Below are positions 52,949 through 62,530 of a stretch of 64,000 nucleotides of DNA, in pieces (positions within the stretch are counted from its first letter, which is position 1; each line of letters begins with the position of its first letter). The position numbers and the translations under genes are program-made. The notes below the pieces were generated by a model. The model did no database searches, had not been told where the DNA came from, and worked only from the letters and a program-made list of their open reading frames with translations. The DNA comes from Pelagibius sp. (lineage in GTDB: Bacteria; Pseudomonadota; Alphaproteobacteria; Kiloniellales; Kiloniellaceae), in assembly GCA_028280305.1 (NCBI GenBank), contig JANQMC010000082.1, positions 1 through 64,000 on the forward strand. The letters run 5' to 3'.

Positions 52949-53698
52949 CTAGGACTCGCCATCGTCCTCGATGATCGAGGGTGTGATGAAGATGCGGAGC
53001 TGTCTTTTGTCGCCTTCATGCACCGTGCCTTTGAACAGCCGGCCCAGGACCGGAATGTCGCCAAGGAAAGGCAGCTTGTCCCGCTCCGTCTCGTCGACCC
53101 GGTTCAGGCCGCCCAGCACAACGGTGGTCTCGGGACCGGCGGTGCCTGCCAGCAGGCTTTCCACCGAGGGCAGCGTGCCAAGCTCCCCGAGATCGTCTGA
53201 CACGACGTCGATGATCTTGGGCTCCATCACAAGCTGGTAGACGCCCGGGCCGTTGACGACGGCAAGCTCGGCATCACTGACATCAATGCTGTCATCGATC
53301 ACGGCGAACAGGCTGTCTGCCCCGGCGAGGTAGGCCGCCCCGACTTCGTTCTCCGCATTGAAGTCCGACGCATCGAGCCGGTCACCGAAGAGGCTGCCGA
53401 GCAGTGGCACATCGCCGACGTCGACCTTGTCCAGGTTCTTGAAATCCACTCCGAAGGATGTGCGGACAATGTGGATGAAGCGGGTCTGAACCAGGATCAC
53501 CGTTTTGATGCGCAGGGTCCCGTCATCACCCAGGGTGACCGGCAGATAACCCAAGCGGCCGTTCTCATGGCGCGACTGACCGTCGCGATCCTCAGACCGA
53601 TTTTCATTCTTGTTTTCCAGAGTGGCCGAGGCACCGGTCGGCAGCGCCGCCAGCATCAGCATCGCCAAGGTGGCGGCAATAACCGCTCGTTGAATCAT
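52949..53698 (-). CDS. Secretin-domain mini-protein (GspD/PilQ C-terminal-like)
   Basis: A 249-residue exported protein. A signal peptide (MIQRAVIAATLAMLMLAALP) precedes an acidic segment and a region with VDVGDVPLLGSLF (92-104). The final third reads VVLGGLNRVDETERDKLPFL, then GDIPVLGRLF (213-222) and RQLRIFITPSII, the classic end of the secretin channel domain. Real secretins are 500-800 residues with N-terminal periplasmic rings; this has neither. The core motif G-D-x-P-x-L-G-x-L-F occurs twice. No type II secretion, pilus or phage genes are near. The start is ATG 53698 behind GGGAGGG. Confidence 0.8.
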   Translation of the reverse strand: MIQRAVIAATLAMLMLAALPTGASATLENKNENRSEDRDGQSRHENGRLGYLPVTLGDDGTLRIKTVILVQTRFIHIVRTSFGVDFKNLDKVDVGDVPLLGSLFGDRLDASDFNAENEVGAAYLAGADSLFAVIDDSIDVSDAELAVVNGPGVYQLVMEPKIIDVVSDDLGELGTLPSVESLLAGTAGPETTVVLGGLNRVDETERDKLPFLGDIPVLGRLFKGTVHEGDKRQLRIFITPSIIEDDGES

Positions 53699-53854
53699 GG
53701 CCCTATCCCTCCCCCTTAGGATATTAACGGTTTCTGATGATAGCAGAACGAACAACCCGCCGGGGGACGCTACCCCTTATGGGGCGGCTTGCGGGCGCGG
53801 GGCCCGGCTGATACCTAGAGGGCGTTACGCCAAACCAGCGGGATCCGCGCTTTC

Positions 53855-54520
53855 ATGCAGCAGAACGTTCGCATCGCCCCCTCCATTCTGGCCGCTGACT
53901 TCGCCCGCATGGGCGAGGAGGTGCGCGCCGTCACCGAGGCCGGTGCCGACTACATCCACATCGACGTGATGGACGGCCACTTCGTGCCCAACATCACCCT
54001 GGGCCCCGACATGGTGGCGGCAATCCGCCCGCAGTCCGATCTGGTCTTCGACGTCCATTTGATGATCGCGCCGGCGGACCTTTTCATCGAGCCTTTTGCC
54101 AAGGCCGGCGCCGACATCATCACCGTGCATCCGGAAGCCGGACCGCATCTGCACCGCAGCCTGCAGATGATCAAGGGCCTCGGCAAAAAAGCCGGCATCG
54201 CCTTGAACCCGGCAACGCCGCTGGATGTCGTCGACCTAGTGATCGGGGATGTCGACCTGATCCTCTGCATGAGCGTGAACCCCGGCTTCGGCGGCCAGAG
54301 CTTCATTCCCGGCACCCTGGACAAGCTGAAGGAACTGCGCCGCATGATCGACGCCAGCGGGCGTCAGATCGACCTGGAAGTGGACGGCGGCATCAACCCG
54401 CAGACTGCACCGGAAGCCGCCGCCGCCGGCGCCGACCTGCTGGTCGCCGGCACCGCGGTCTTCAAGGGCGGCCCGCAGGCCTACGCGCCGAACATCCGAA
54501 GCCTGCGCGGCGAGCGCTGA
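53855..54520 (+). CDS. rpe: Ribulose-phosphate 3-epimerase
   Basis: A 221-residue TIM-barrel enzyme of the pentose phosphate pathway that interconverts ribulose-5-phosphate and xylulose-5-phosphate. [36 protein letters not shown] and LEVDGGI are the metal and phosphate motifs. All are intact. ATG 53855 fits the family. Its stop overlaps the heparinase start (TGATG), so the two are coupled. It heads the rpe-heparinase-sugar-transferase-dehydratase run. Confidence 0.96.
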   Translation: MQQNVRIAPSILAADFARMGEEVRAVTEAGADYIHIDVMDGHFVPNITLGPDMVAAIRPQSDLVFDVHLMIAPADLFIEPFAKAGADIITVHPEAGPHLHRSLQMIKGLGKKAGIALNPATPLDVVDLVIGDVDLILCMSVNPGFGGQSFIPGTLDKLKELRRMIDASGRQIDLEVDGGINPQTAPEAAAAGADLLVAGTAVFKGGPQAYAPNIRSLRGER

Positions 54521-56325
54521 TGGCCTTGGGCAGCCCCGCGGATAGCAACGCGAAGGCTGGCATGACCGCCGCCCCCGACCGCGCTTCCAAAAAAATTGGC
54601 GCCTCAAAGGCTGCCGCCTCCAGCCCCGGCGCTGCCGGGCTTTGGCTTGAAAGCTACCGGCGCTGGCGCCTGCTGCCGAAGGATCTCGCCTGGAGCCGCC
54701 TTGCCTACCGCCTGCGCCGGCCGCTTTTTTCCCTGCCCGAGGCACCCTGGCGTGACGGCGGCACACCGGCGGCAAGCGTCGCCCTGGTGCCGCCCGACCC
54801 CTGGCCGGGCAAGGCCGAAAGAGGCACGGCGATCGTCGATGACAGCTTTCATTTTCTCGGCCGCAGCCTGCACAAACCGGCGCCGCTCTGGCAGCCCCTG
54901 GGCATGGAGGAGGCTTGGCTGAAGCGCCTGCACGGCTTCGGCTGGCTGCGCGACCTGCGCGCCGCCGGGGGCGATGCGCCGCGGCGCAAGGCCCGCGCCC
55001 TGGTCGCCGACTGGATCGCGCAGAACCGCCAATGGTCGGCGGTCGCCTGGGACCCGGTGGTGACCGCCGAACGGCTGGCCCATTGGTTCAGCCAGTACGA
55101 GTTCTTCGCCGCCAGCGCCGAGGTCACGTTCCGCCAGACCATGCTGTCGAGCAGCCGCCAGCAGGCCCGCTATCTGGCCGCCACCCTGCCGGCCGGACTG
55201 AGCGGCGCCAAGCTGATCACCGCCGCCAAGGGCCTCTGCTATGCCGGGCTCTGCCTGCAGGATGCCGCGCCCTGGCTCGACCGCGGTCTGGAGATTCTGC
55301 TGCAGGCGCTGGACCGTCAGTTGCTGCCGGACGGCGGGCAGCGGGAACGCTCTCCCACCCTGCTGCTTTCGGTGCTGCGCGACTGCATCGACCTGCGCGC
55401 GGCGCTGCTGGCGGCGGGCCGCGAGGTGCCGGACGATCTTTCCCTGCGCATCGAGGGCATGGTGTCGCTGCTGCGCCTGATGCAGCACGGCGACGGCGGG
55501 CTCGCCTTGTTCAACGGCAGCAACGAGGGCGAAGACCTGCAGATCGACATGGTCCTGCAGCGCTGCGGCGGCAAAAAGGTTCAGTTGCAGTCGGCGCCGA
55601 ACACCGGCTTTCAGCGTCTTCAGGCGGGCCGCAGCCTGGTTCTGGTCGACAGCGGCCAGCCGCCGGCGCCGGGCTACGATCATGCCGCCCATGCCGGTAC
55701 CCTGAGTTTCGAGATGTCGGTCGGCCGCGAACGCATGATCGTCAACTGCGGCGCCCAGACCGGCAGTAACACCTGGCAGGTAGCACAACGAACCACCGCG
55801 GCGCATTCGACCCTGGTGGTGGACGAGACGAACTCGGCAGCGCTTTTTGCCAGCGGCGGCTTTTCCCGGCGGCCGACCAACGTCACCTGCCGACGTGACG
55901 AGGACGAAGGCGCGATCTGGCTGGAGGCCGGACACGACGGCTACCGCGCACCCTTCGGCCTGCTCCACCGGCGGCGGCTTTATCTCGCCGCTTCCGGCGA
56001 GGATCTGCGCGGCGAGGACTGCCTGACCGCGGCGGAGAAGGCGCTGCCCGACCTGCCCTTCGCCATTCGCTTCCACCTGCATCCCCTGGTTCAGGCCATG
56101 GCGGCGCAGGACGGCCGTTCGGTGGTGTTGCGTCTGGCCAAGGGCGGCGGCTGGCGGCTGCGGGCCGGCGGAGCCACCGTCGGGCTGGAGCCGAGCGTCT
56201 ACCTGGGCGCACCCGGACAGGTCCGGCGCAGCCAGCAGATCGTGCTGTCCGGCACCACCGGCGGCGGCAACGAAAAGAGTTACACGGTCAAATGGGCGCT
56301 GCAGCGCCTCGGCAGTGGAAACTGA
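54520..56325 (+). CDS. Heparinase II/III family protein
   Basis: A 601-residue protein. An alpha-helical barrel half (LRDLRAAGGDAPRRKARALV, then WDPVVTAERLAHWFSQYEFF and AGLSGAKLITAAKGLCYAGL) is joined to a beta-sandwich half (DHAAHAGTLSFEMSVGRERM, TTAAHSTLVVDETNSA, HRRRLYLAASGEDLRGED). No signal peptide is seen, so it may be cytoplasmic. Lyases of this fold cleave acidic polysaccharides; the bacterial cytoplasmic group next to purH is poorly understood. Start ATG 54520 overlaps the rpe stop. Confidence 0.9.
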   Translation: MALGSPADSNAKAGMTAAPDRASKKIGASKAAASSPGAAGLWLESYRRWRLLPKDLAWSRLAYRLRRPLFSLPEAPWRDGGTPAASVALVPPDPWPGKAERGTAIVDDSFHFLGRSLHKPAPLWQPLGMEEAWLKRLHGFGWLRDLRAAGGDAPRRKARALVADWIAQNRQWSAVAWDPVVTAERLAHWFSQYEFFAASAEVTFRQTMLSSSRQQARYLAATLPAGLSGAKLITAAKGLCYAGLCLQDAAPWLDRGLEILLQALDRQLLPDGGQRERSPTLLLSVLRDCIDLRAALLAAGREVPDDLSLRIEGMVSLLRLMQHGDGGLALFNGSNEGEDLQIDMVLQRCGGKKVQLQSAPNTGFQRLQAGRSLVLVDSGQPPAPGYDHAAHAGTLSFEMSVGRERMIVNCGAQTGSNTWQVAQRTTAAHSTLVVDETNSAALFASGGFSRRPTNVTCRRDEDEGAIWLEAGHDGYRAPFGLLHRRRLYLAASGEDLRGEDCLTAAEKALPDLPFAIRFHLHPLVQAMAAQDGRSVVLRLAKGGGWRLRAGGATVGLEPSVYLGAPGQVRRSQQIVLSGTTGGGNEKSYTVKWALQRLGSGN

Positions 56326-56326
56326 C

Positions 56327-57382
56327 GTGCCGGCTGGGCTTACCGGTGGGTCGGTTTTTGCCGTCGCGCTCGTCGCCGTCGCCCTGGCCTCTTGGGCCGC
56401 CACGGGCATCGTTCTGCGCCTGCTCAAACGCTGGCAGGTCCTCGACCAGCCCAACCACCGCAGCAGTCACAAGGTGGCGACGCCGCGCGGCGGCGGTTTG
56501 GCGGTTGTATCGGTGATCGCGCTCGCCTGGATCGCCGCCGCCCTTTTCGGCGAGGCCTTCGTCCCTTGGTTCTGGCCGGTTATCGGCGGGCTGGCGGTGC
56601 TCGCCGGGGTTTCCTGGTTTGACGATCTGCGCTCTCTGCCCGCCAGCCTGCGCCTTGCCGTCCAAGCCGCCGCGGTGGCTCTCGGGCTCTGGGGCATGGG
56701 AGGCAGCGCCCTGGTTTTCCAGGGACTGCTGCCGCCGCTCGTCGATCACCTGATCGCCGCCCTTTTGTGGCTTTGGTTCATCAACCTGTTCAACTTCATG
56801 GACGGGATCGATGGCATTACCGCCGTGGAGACCATCACCGTCGCCGGTGGACTGGCGCTCTGCTTCGCCCTCTTCAGCCCCTCATTAAGCGCCATCTTTT
56901 GGCCGGCCAGCCTGGCGGTGGCGGCCTTGGGCTTCCTGTGGTGGAACTGGGCGCCGGCGCGGATCTTCCTGGGCGATGTGGGCTCCGTTTCCTTGGGCTA
57001 CCTCTTGGGCTGGCTGCTGATTTTGCTGGCCGGGCTCGGGTACTGGGCCGCGGCCCTGATCCTGCCGCTCTACTATCTGGCCGATGCAACCTGGACGCTC
57101 TGCCGCCGGGCCCTGCGTGGCGAAGCGGTCTGGCGGGCCCACCGCGAGCACTTCTATCAGCAGGCCGTGCAGCGCGGCTTCAGCCACGCCGCGGTGACCT
57201 TGCGTATTCTCGCCTGCAACATGGTTCTGGTGGCCCTGGCCCTGGCCTCCGTGGCCGGATTGCCGGCGCCGGCGGCCCTGGGGCTTGCCTGTCTTGCGGT
57301 TGCCGTTCTTCTGTTTATGCTGACAAAGCAGAGGCCGCCGGCCGTGACCGGCCGTAATCGGGGCGAAAACGGAGCGACCTGA
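56327..57382 (+). CDS. MraY/WecA-family polyprenyl-phosphate sugar-1-phosphate transferase
   Basis: About 351 residues with around ten membrane helices. The cytoplasmic motifs DQPNHRSSHKVATPRGGG, SWFDDLRSLP, NLFNFMDGIDGI (metal Asp pair) and IFLGDVGSVSLGY define the family. It loads a sugar phosphate, often HexNAc-1-P or a diacetylated sugar, on undecaprenyl phosphate to begin a glycan. The start is GTG 56327, just after the heparinase stop (or GTG 56315 overlapping it). The dehydratase gene follows, and the two could act in one pathway. Confidence 0.9.
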   Translation: MPAGLTGGSVFAVALVAVALASWAATGIVLRLLKRWQVLDQPNHRSSHKVATPRGGGLAVVSVIALAWIAAALFGEAFVPWFWPVIGGLAVLAGVSWFDDLRSLPASLRLAVQAAAVALGLWGMGGSALVFQGLLPPLVDHLIAALLWLWFINLFNFMDGIDGITAVETITVAGGLALCFALFSPSLSAIFWPASLAVAALGFLWWNWAPARIFLGDVGSVSLGYLLGWLLILLAGLGYWAAALILPLYYLADATWTLCRRALRGEAVWRAHREHFYQQAVQRGFSHAAVTLRILACNMVLVALALASVAGLPAPAALGLACLAVAVLLFMLTKQRPPAVTGRNRGENGAT

Positions 57383-57442
57383 CAGGCGTTGCGGCGCGGA
57401 AAACCGCCGGGCCGCAGCGGCAAGGGGAAACAGGAACCATCG

Positions 57443-59371
57443 ATGAAGCTGGGTTCAGCCAAGTTCCCAAAACAGATTGTCGCCTTCTTCCATGATCTCT
57501 TCATGGCCGGTGCGGCCTTTCTGATCGCGCTGTTCCTGCGTATGGGCGAGGCGGCCTGGACGTCCTTCCTCGACAGCCTCTGGCAGCCGATGTTGTTGTT
57601 CACCTCCGTCTGCGGCTTGGTCTTTCTGACCACCGGGCTCTACCGCGGCGTCTGGCGCTATGCCTCGATGAACGACCTGATAGCGATCATCAGGGCGGTG
57701 TCACTGGCGCTGGCGATTTTCCTGCCGGTTACCTTTATGATCACGCGCCTGGATGCGCTGCCGCGGTCCTGGCTGTTTATTTCCTGGTTCGTCCTGATCT
57801 TTCTGCTCGGCGCGCCGCGCATGGCCTATCGCGTGTTCAGGGACCAGGGTTTTCGCCACCTGCTGGAAAACGACCGCCATCGCCGCGTGCCGGTTCTGCT
57901 GATCGGCGCCGGTGATGCGGCGGAGACCTTCATCCGCGAAATGGCGCGCGACCGCGATGGGCCCTTCGAGGTCCTCGGCGTGATCGACGAAAAAGGCACC
58001 CGCATCGGCCGCTATATTCATGGCGTGCGGGTGTACGGCGAGTTGAGCGATCTGCCGGAGGTGCTGCAGCGTCTGGCCAAGCGGGAGCGAAAACCCCAGC
58101 GCCTGATCCTGACCAAGCCCCTGACCCGCGAAGAGGTCGAGGCGGTGCTCCGCCTCGCCGACGAACAGGGATCGACCGTCGCGCGCCTGCCGCGGCTGAC
58201 CGACTTCAGCGGCGGCGTCGAAGACCGCCTGCACATCCGCCCCATCGCCATCGAGGACCTGCTGGGCCGCACCCAGACCAAGCTCGACCGCCCGGCCATG
58301 GAGGCCCTGGTCCGCGGCCGGCGGGTTCTGGTGACCGGCGCCGGCGGATCGATCGGCGCCGAGTTGGTGCGGCAGATCGCGGCCTTCGGTCCGGCAAAGC
58401 TCACCCTTTTCGACAACTCCGAGTTCAATCTCTACAACATCGATATGGAACTGGCGGAACGCTATGAAGCGCTGCCGCGTCAGGCGCTGATCGGCGACGT
58501 ACGCGATGCCGAAAGGGTCGACCGGCTGCTCGAGGAGGCCGCCCCCGATCTGGTGTTCCATGCCGCGGCGCTGAAGCATGTGCCCCTGGTCGAGCACAAT
58601 CCCCTGGAAGGCATCCACACCAACGTCCTCGGCACCCGCAACATGGCCGAGGCCTGCCGCCGCCGGGGCGTTGCGGCCATGGTGCTGGTTTCCACCGACA
58701 AGGCGGTCAATCCGCCGAACGTCATGGGCGCGACGAAGCGCCTGGCGGAGAGTTACTGCCAGGCCCTCGATCTGCTGCGCCAATCCAGCGGCAGCGGCAC
58801 CCGCTTTATCACGGTGCGCTTCGGCAACGTTCTCGGCTCGACCGGGTCGGTGGTGCCGCTGTTCCAGCGCCAACTGGCCGCGGGCGGCCCGCTGACGGTC
58901 ACCGACCCGGAGATGACCCGCTATTTCATGACCATCCGCGAAGCGGTGGAACTGGTGCTGCAGGCCTCGGCCCTGGGCGCCAGCAGCCCGGCGGAAGAAG
59001 CCGGCCGGATCTATGTGCTGGACATGGGCGAGCCGGTGAAGATCGTGGATCTGGCGCGCCAGATGATCCGCCTCTCCGGCCTCAGCCCGGACAAGGATGT
59101 TGAGATCACCTTCACCGGCCTCAGGCCCGGCGAGAAGCTGCACGAAGAGCTGTTCCACGACGGCGAAGCGCTGATCCCGACCAGCCATCCGGGCCTGCGC
59201 CAGGCCGCGCCGCGCACCGCCGACGCCGAACTGCTGGCCCGCAACCTGGATGACCTCGCCCGCCTCTTGGCCAAGGGCGACCGGAACGAGATTCTGCAGA
59301 CCCTGCAGCGGCTGGTGCCGGAATTTCGCGGTGAGCTGACCAGCGCGCGAAAGGCCGCCGCCGCATCTTGA
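57443..59371 (+). CDS. Membrane-bound nucleotide-sugar 4,6-dehydratase (FlaA1/CapD/WbpM family)
   Basis: A 642-residue protein. Four N-terminal membrane helices (about 8-130) and a Rossmann-type regulatory domain (VLLIGAGDAAETFIREM) precede the SDR domain. That domain has VTGAGGSIGAELVRQI, the catalytic STDKAVNPPNVMGATKR and VRFGNVLGSTGSVVPLF. Such enzymes convert UDP-GlcNAc to a 4-keto-6-deoxy sugar, the first step to several surface amino sugars. As in large dehydratases of this family, the usual catalytic Tyr is Met (NPPNVMGATKR). It follows the polyprenyl transferase, which probably uses its product. Confidence 0.92.
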   Translation: MKLGSAKFPKQIVAFFHDLFMAGAAFLIALFLRMGEAAWTSFLDSLWQPMLLFTSVCGLVFLTTGLYRGVWRYASMNDLIAIIRAVSLALAIFLPVTFMITRLDALPRSWLFISWFVLIFLLGAPRMAYRVFRDQGFRHLLENDRHRRVPVLLIGAGDAAETFIREMARDRDGPFEVLGVIDEKGTRIGRYIHGVRVYGELSDLPEVLQRLAKRERKPQRLILTKPLTREEVEAVLRLADEQGSTVARLPRLTDFSGGVEDRLHIRPIAIEDLLGRTQTKLDRPAMEALVRGRRVLVTGAGGSIGAELVRQIAAFGPAKLTLFDNSEFNLYNIDMELAERYEALPRQALIGDVRDAERVDRLLEEAAPDLVFHAAALKHVPLVEHNPLEGIHTNVLGTRNMAEACRRRGVAAMVLVSTDKAVNPPNVMGATKRLAESYCQALDLLRQSSGSGTRFITVRFGNVLGSTGSVVPLFQRQLAAGGPLTVTDPEMTRYFMTIREAVELVLQASALGASSPAEEAGRIYVLDMGEPVKIVDLARQMIRLSGLSPDKDVEITFTGLRPGEKLHEELFHDGEALIPTSHPGLRQAAPRTADAELLARNLDDLARLLAKGDRNEILQTLQRLVPEFRGELTSARKAAAAS

Positions 59372-59536
59372 CGCCCCTTACGTCCTAAGGCCCGCGCATG
59401 TTGACGCCCCGACATCTTGACTGGGGGCCCGGCGGTGCCTACTAACCGGCTCACCGCGATGCCCGCCTGAAACCGACACCACGACCGCCGTCATGTCAGA
59501 ACCTCGTTAGAAACCGCCAAACGGAGCTTCCCGCCG

Positions 59537-61117
59537 ATGCCCCTCGACACGCCGATGCCTGTGAAACGCGCCCTCATTTCGGTCTCAGACAAGACCGGGC
59601 TGGCAGACTTCGGACGCTTCCTCTCTTCACAGGGGGTGGAGATACTCTCGACCGGCGGTTCCGCACAGACCCTCGCGGAGGCCGGCATTCCGGTTGTCGA
59701 GGTCGCCAGCCATACCGGCTTCCCGGAAATCATGGGCGGCCGGGTGAAGACCCTGCATCCGAAGATCCACGGCGGCATTCTGGCGCGCCGCGACCTGCCG
59801 GCCCATGTCGCGGCCATGGAAGAACACGCCATCGCCGGCATCGATATGGTGGTCTCCAACCTCTATCCCTTCGAGGCGACGCTCGCCTCCGGCGCCGACT
59901 TCGACACCTGCGTGGAGAACATCGACATCGGCGGCCCGGCCATGGTGCGCGCCTCGGCCAAGAACCACGACTTCGTCACCATCATCACCGACCCGGCGGA
60001 CTACGGCGCCGTGGAAACCGAGATGACCGCCAACAAGGGCGCCGTCGGCGCGGCCCTGCGCCGCCGCCTGGCCATGGTGGCCTTTGCCCATACCGCCGCC
60101 TATGACGCCATGATCGCTGGCTGGCTGGCCGGTGAAGTCGGCGAGACCTTCCCCAAGCGCCTCAGCGCCGCCGGTCGGTTGAAGCAGACCCTGCGCTACG
60201 GCGAGAACCCGCATCAGGAGGCGGCGGTTTATCTGCAGGGTCCGGCACGGCCCGGCGTAGCCACCGCGGAGCAACTGCAGGGCAAGGAGCTGAGCTACAA
60301 CAACCTGAACGACACCAACGCCGCCTTCGAACTGGTCAGTGAGTTCGAGGCGCCGGCGGTGGCGATCATCAAGCATGCCAACCCCTGCGGCGTTGGCAGC
60401 CGCGACAGCCTGGCCGCGGCCTATGCCGAGGCGCTGGCCTGCGACCCGGTGTCCGCTTTTGGCGGCATCATTGCCGTAAACCGCCCCCTCGATGCGAAGA
60501 CGGCAGAAGAAGTTGCGAAGCTTTTTGCCGAGGTGGTCATCGCCCCGGCGGTCGATGACAGCGCCCGCGCGGTGCTGGCCGCGAAAAAGAACCTGCGCGT
60601 CCTGGTCACCGGGGCCATGGCCGATCCCGCCGCGCCGGGCCTCGTCATGACGCCCCTGGCCGGCGGGTTTCTGGCCCAGAGCCGCGATAACGGAAGGGTC
60701 GCCGCTGACGCATTGAAGGTGGTCACGAAGCGCTCGCCGAGCGCGCGCGAACTGGCCGACATGATCTTTGCCTTCCGTGTTGCCAAGCATGTAAAATCGA
60801 ATGCAATCGTATACGTCCGCGATGGCGCGACCGTCGGTATCGGGGCCGGCCAGATGAGCCGGGTGGATTCTTCACGGATCGCGGCCTGGAAAGCCAGGGA
60901 AGCGGCTGGCGAGGGCAAAACACCGAAGACAGAAGGATCTGTTGTGGCTTCCGATGCTTTCTTCCCCTTTGCCGACGGGCTGCTCGCCGCGGTGGAGGCC
61001 GGCGCCACCGCCGTCATACAGCCGGGGGGATCGATGCGCGACGATGAGGTGATCAAGGCCGCCGATGATGCCGGACTGGCCATGGTTTTTACGGGCATGC
61101 GGCACTTCCGCCATTGA
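59537..61117 (+). CDS. purH: Bifunctional AICAR transformylase/IMP cyclohydrolase
   Basis: A 526-residue enzyme catalysing the last two steps of IMP synthesis. The N-terminal cyclohydrolase half has [31 protein letters not shown] and [18 protein letters not shown]. The C-terminal transformylase has [23 protein letters not shown] and [13 protein letters not shown]. Length and motifs are complete. The start at ATG 59537 reads [20 protein letters not shown]. It follows the polysaccharide genes by 165 bp and is the end of the heparinase-purH region. Confidence 0.97.
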   Translation: MPLDTPMPVKRALISVSDKTGLADFGRFLSSQGVEILSTGGSAQTLAEAGIPVVEVASHTGFPEIMGGRVKTLHPKIHGGILARRDLPAHVAAMEEHAIAGIDMVVSNLYPFEATLASGADFDTCVENIDIGGPAMVRASAKNHDFVTIITDPADYGAVETEMTANKGAVGAALRRRLAMVAFAHTAAYDAMIAGWLAGEVGETFPKRLSAAGRLKQTLRYGENPHQEAAVYLQGPARPGVATAEQLQGKELSYNNLNDTNAAFELVSEFEAPAVAIIKHANPCGVGSRDSLAAAYAEALACDPVSAFGGIIAVNRPLDAKTAEEVAKLFAEVVIAPAVDDSARAVLAAKKNLRVLVTGAMADPAAPGLVMTPLAGGFLAQSRDNGRVAADALKVVTKRSPSARELADMIFAFRVAKHVKSNAIVYVRDGATVGIGAGQMSRVDSSRIAAWKAREAAGEGKTPKTEGSVVASDAFFPFADGLLAAVEAGATAVIQPGGSMRDDEVIKAADDAGLAMVFTGMRHFRH

Positions 61118-61309
61118 TACCGCAAATAGACAGGAATCGTCAGCGGTTTCCCGGCGCGGTAGCAGCCTTGGATTGTAGGTAATTTTTCATAAATTGCGTT
61201 TAGGTTTTCTTTTGATTGAGACTATAGCATGCAATCAAATCATCCGATTCAATCCGGATAAAATTGGGCGGCAAGCCTTGGTGCGTACTGACTGCGAAGC
61301 CGGGTAGCA

Positions 61310-62428
61310 ATGCAGAAACTGAATTGGGACAACATCACCATCATGGTGGTCGACGACAATTCCTTTATGCGGAATTTGATCGTCACCACCCTGCGCGCGC
61401 TCGGCATCAGCAACATTGTGACCCAATCGAGTGCGAAAGGGGCCATCGAGGCCTTGCGCGAAAGCCGTAAGAACCCGGTAAAGGCGGGCATCGGCACCAT
61501 CGACATCATTCTTTCCGATTTTGTCATGAGCGAAGTCGACGGCTCTCTGTTCCTGCGCTGGATCCGCACCGGCAAGCAGGCCCCGGATCGCTTCGTGCCC
61601 TTTCTGATGGTCTCCGGCGCCGCCGACCAGGACGTTGTCGAGCAGGCGCGGGATGCCGGGGTGACCGACTTCGTCGCCAAGCCGTTTTCCGCCAAATCCA
61701 TCGCCGACCGGGTGCTCGAGGTCATCAAGAATCCGCGGCAGTTCGTTTTGGCGCCCGGGTATTTCGGACCGGATCGCCGGCGTCAGGACCGCCTGGTGGA
61801 CTGGCGCACGCTCTATGACGACGACACGCCGCTGCAGGCGGACAGGCGGGTCACCAAGGCCGCTGAAATCCAGGTCATTCACGCCCGTTCCAACATCCGC
61901 AACCTGCGCGACGACGTGCGGGCGGTCTATTTCCGGCCGGCCAACAAGCTGCGTGACAAGCTCGGCCCCAATGCCATGCGCGGTCAGATCGACTTTGATC
62001 CGCTGGTGATCCAGGCGGCAGAGGAACGCATTCAGGAACTGGTCGGCGACTACTCGACCTGGGTGCGCAACTATCTGGTCTCCGTGACAAACTCCTACAA
62101 CGCCCTCTGCAAGAGCGACGAGGACAAGAAGCACCACGTGCTCAACATCAACGCCATCGCCCACGAGCTGCGCGGCCAGGGCGGCATCTTCGACTACCCG
62201 CTGATCACCGCTTTCGGCAAAACGCTCTACGAGGCGACCATCGACACCGATGCCAAGGTCACCGAGAACCGCCTGAAGCTGATCGAAGCACATATCGATG
62301 CCATCCGATTGGTCTTCACCAATAAGATCAGGGGCAAGGGGGGCGATGTCGGCAAAGCCCTGTTGAAGGACATCGAACGGGCGGTGAAGAAATACAGCGA
62401 GCCGCGCAAGGTCAAGGCCGCGTCATAG
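61310..62428 (+). CDS. Response-regulator receiver protein with a C-terminal HPt-like domain
   Basis: A 372-residue protein. Residues 8-137 are a receiver domain: D15-D16, phospho-acceptor D70 (ILSDFVMSEVDG), S102 (MVSGAAD) and K124 (FVAKPF). A linker with GPDRRRQDRLVD follows. Residues ~235-345 are helical and contain AHELRGQGGIFDYPLI with H285, which resembles the His-phosphotransfer motif H-x-L-[KR]-G. The chain has no DNA-binding or enzymatic output. It may act in a phosphorelay or as a chemotaxis-type regulator. Its TAG stop is the first three bases of a dispersed repeat. The upstream 190-bp region is AT-rich. Confidence 0.85.
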   Translation: MQKLNWDNITIMVVDDNSFMRNLIVTTLRALGISNIVTQSSAKGAIEALRESRKNPVKAGIGTIDIILSDFVMSEVDGSLFLRWIRTGKQAPDRFVPFLMVSGAADQDVVEQARDAGVTDFVAKPFSAKSIADRVLEVIKNPRQFVLAPGYFGPDRRRQDRLVDWRTLYDDDTPLQADRRVTKAAEIQVIHARSNIRNLRDDVRAVYFRPANKLRDKLGPNAMRGQIDFDPLVIQAAEERIQELVGDYSTWVRNYLVSVTNSYNALCKSDEDKKHHVLNINAIAHELRGQGGIFDYPLITAFGKTLYEATIDTDAKVTENRLKLIEAHIDAIRLVFTNKIRGKGGDVGKALLKDIERAVKKYSEPRKVKAAS

Positions 62429-62499
62429 ATCGGATCATGTTTTGACGAAACCACTTCGTGGTTGCGCCAAAACATGTGAATCCGATCGACATCAAGTGG
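62426..62499 (+). repeat. Dispersed ~70-bp palindromic repeat, copy 2
   Basis: Reads tagatcggatcatgttttg ... ccacttcgtggt ... caaaacatgtgaatccgatc and differs from the copy at 14044-14118 (on the other strand) at about four positions. As there, the first three bases are the stop codon of the gene before it. Confidence 0.9.
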
Positions 62500-62530
62500 C
62501 TAGGGCAAGGCCGGGGCGCCTTGAACCGGC

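Noticed and set aside
54604-56454. 616-residue minus-strand frame over the heparinase gene
   Set aside because: The opposite strand has complete heparinase II/III features and couples to rpe; this frame has no recognisable domain.
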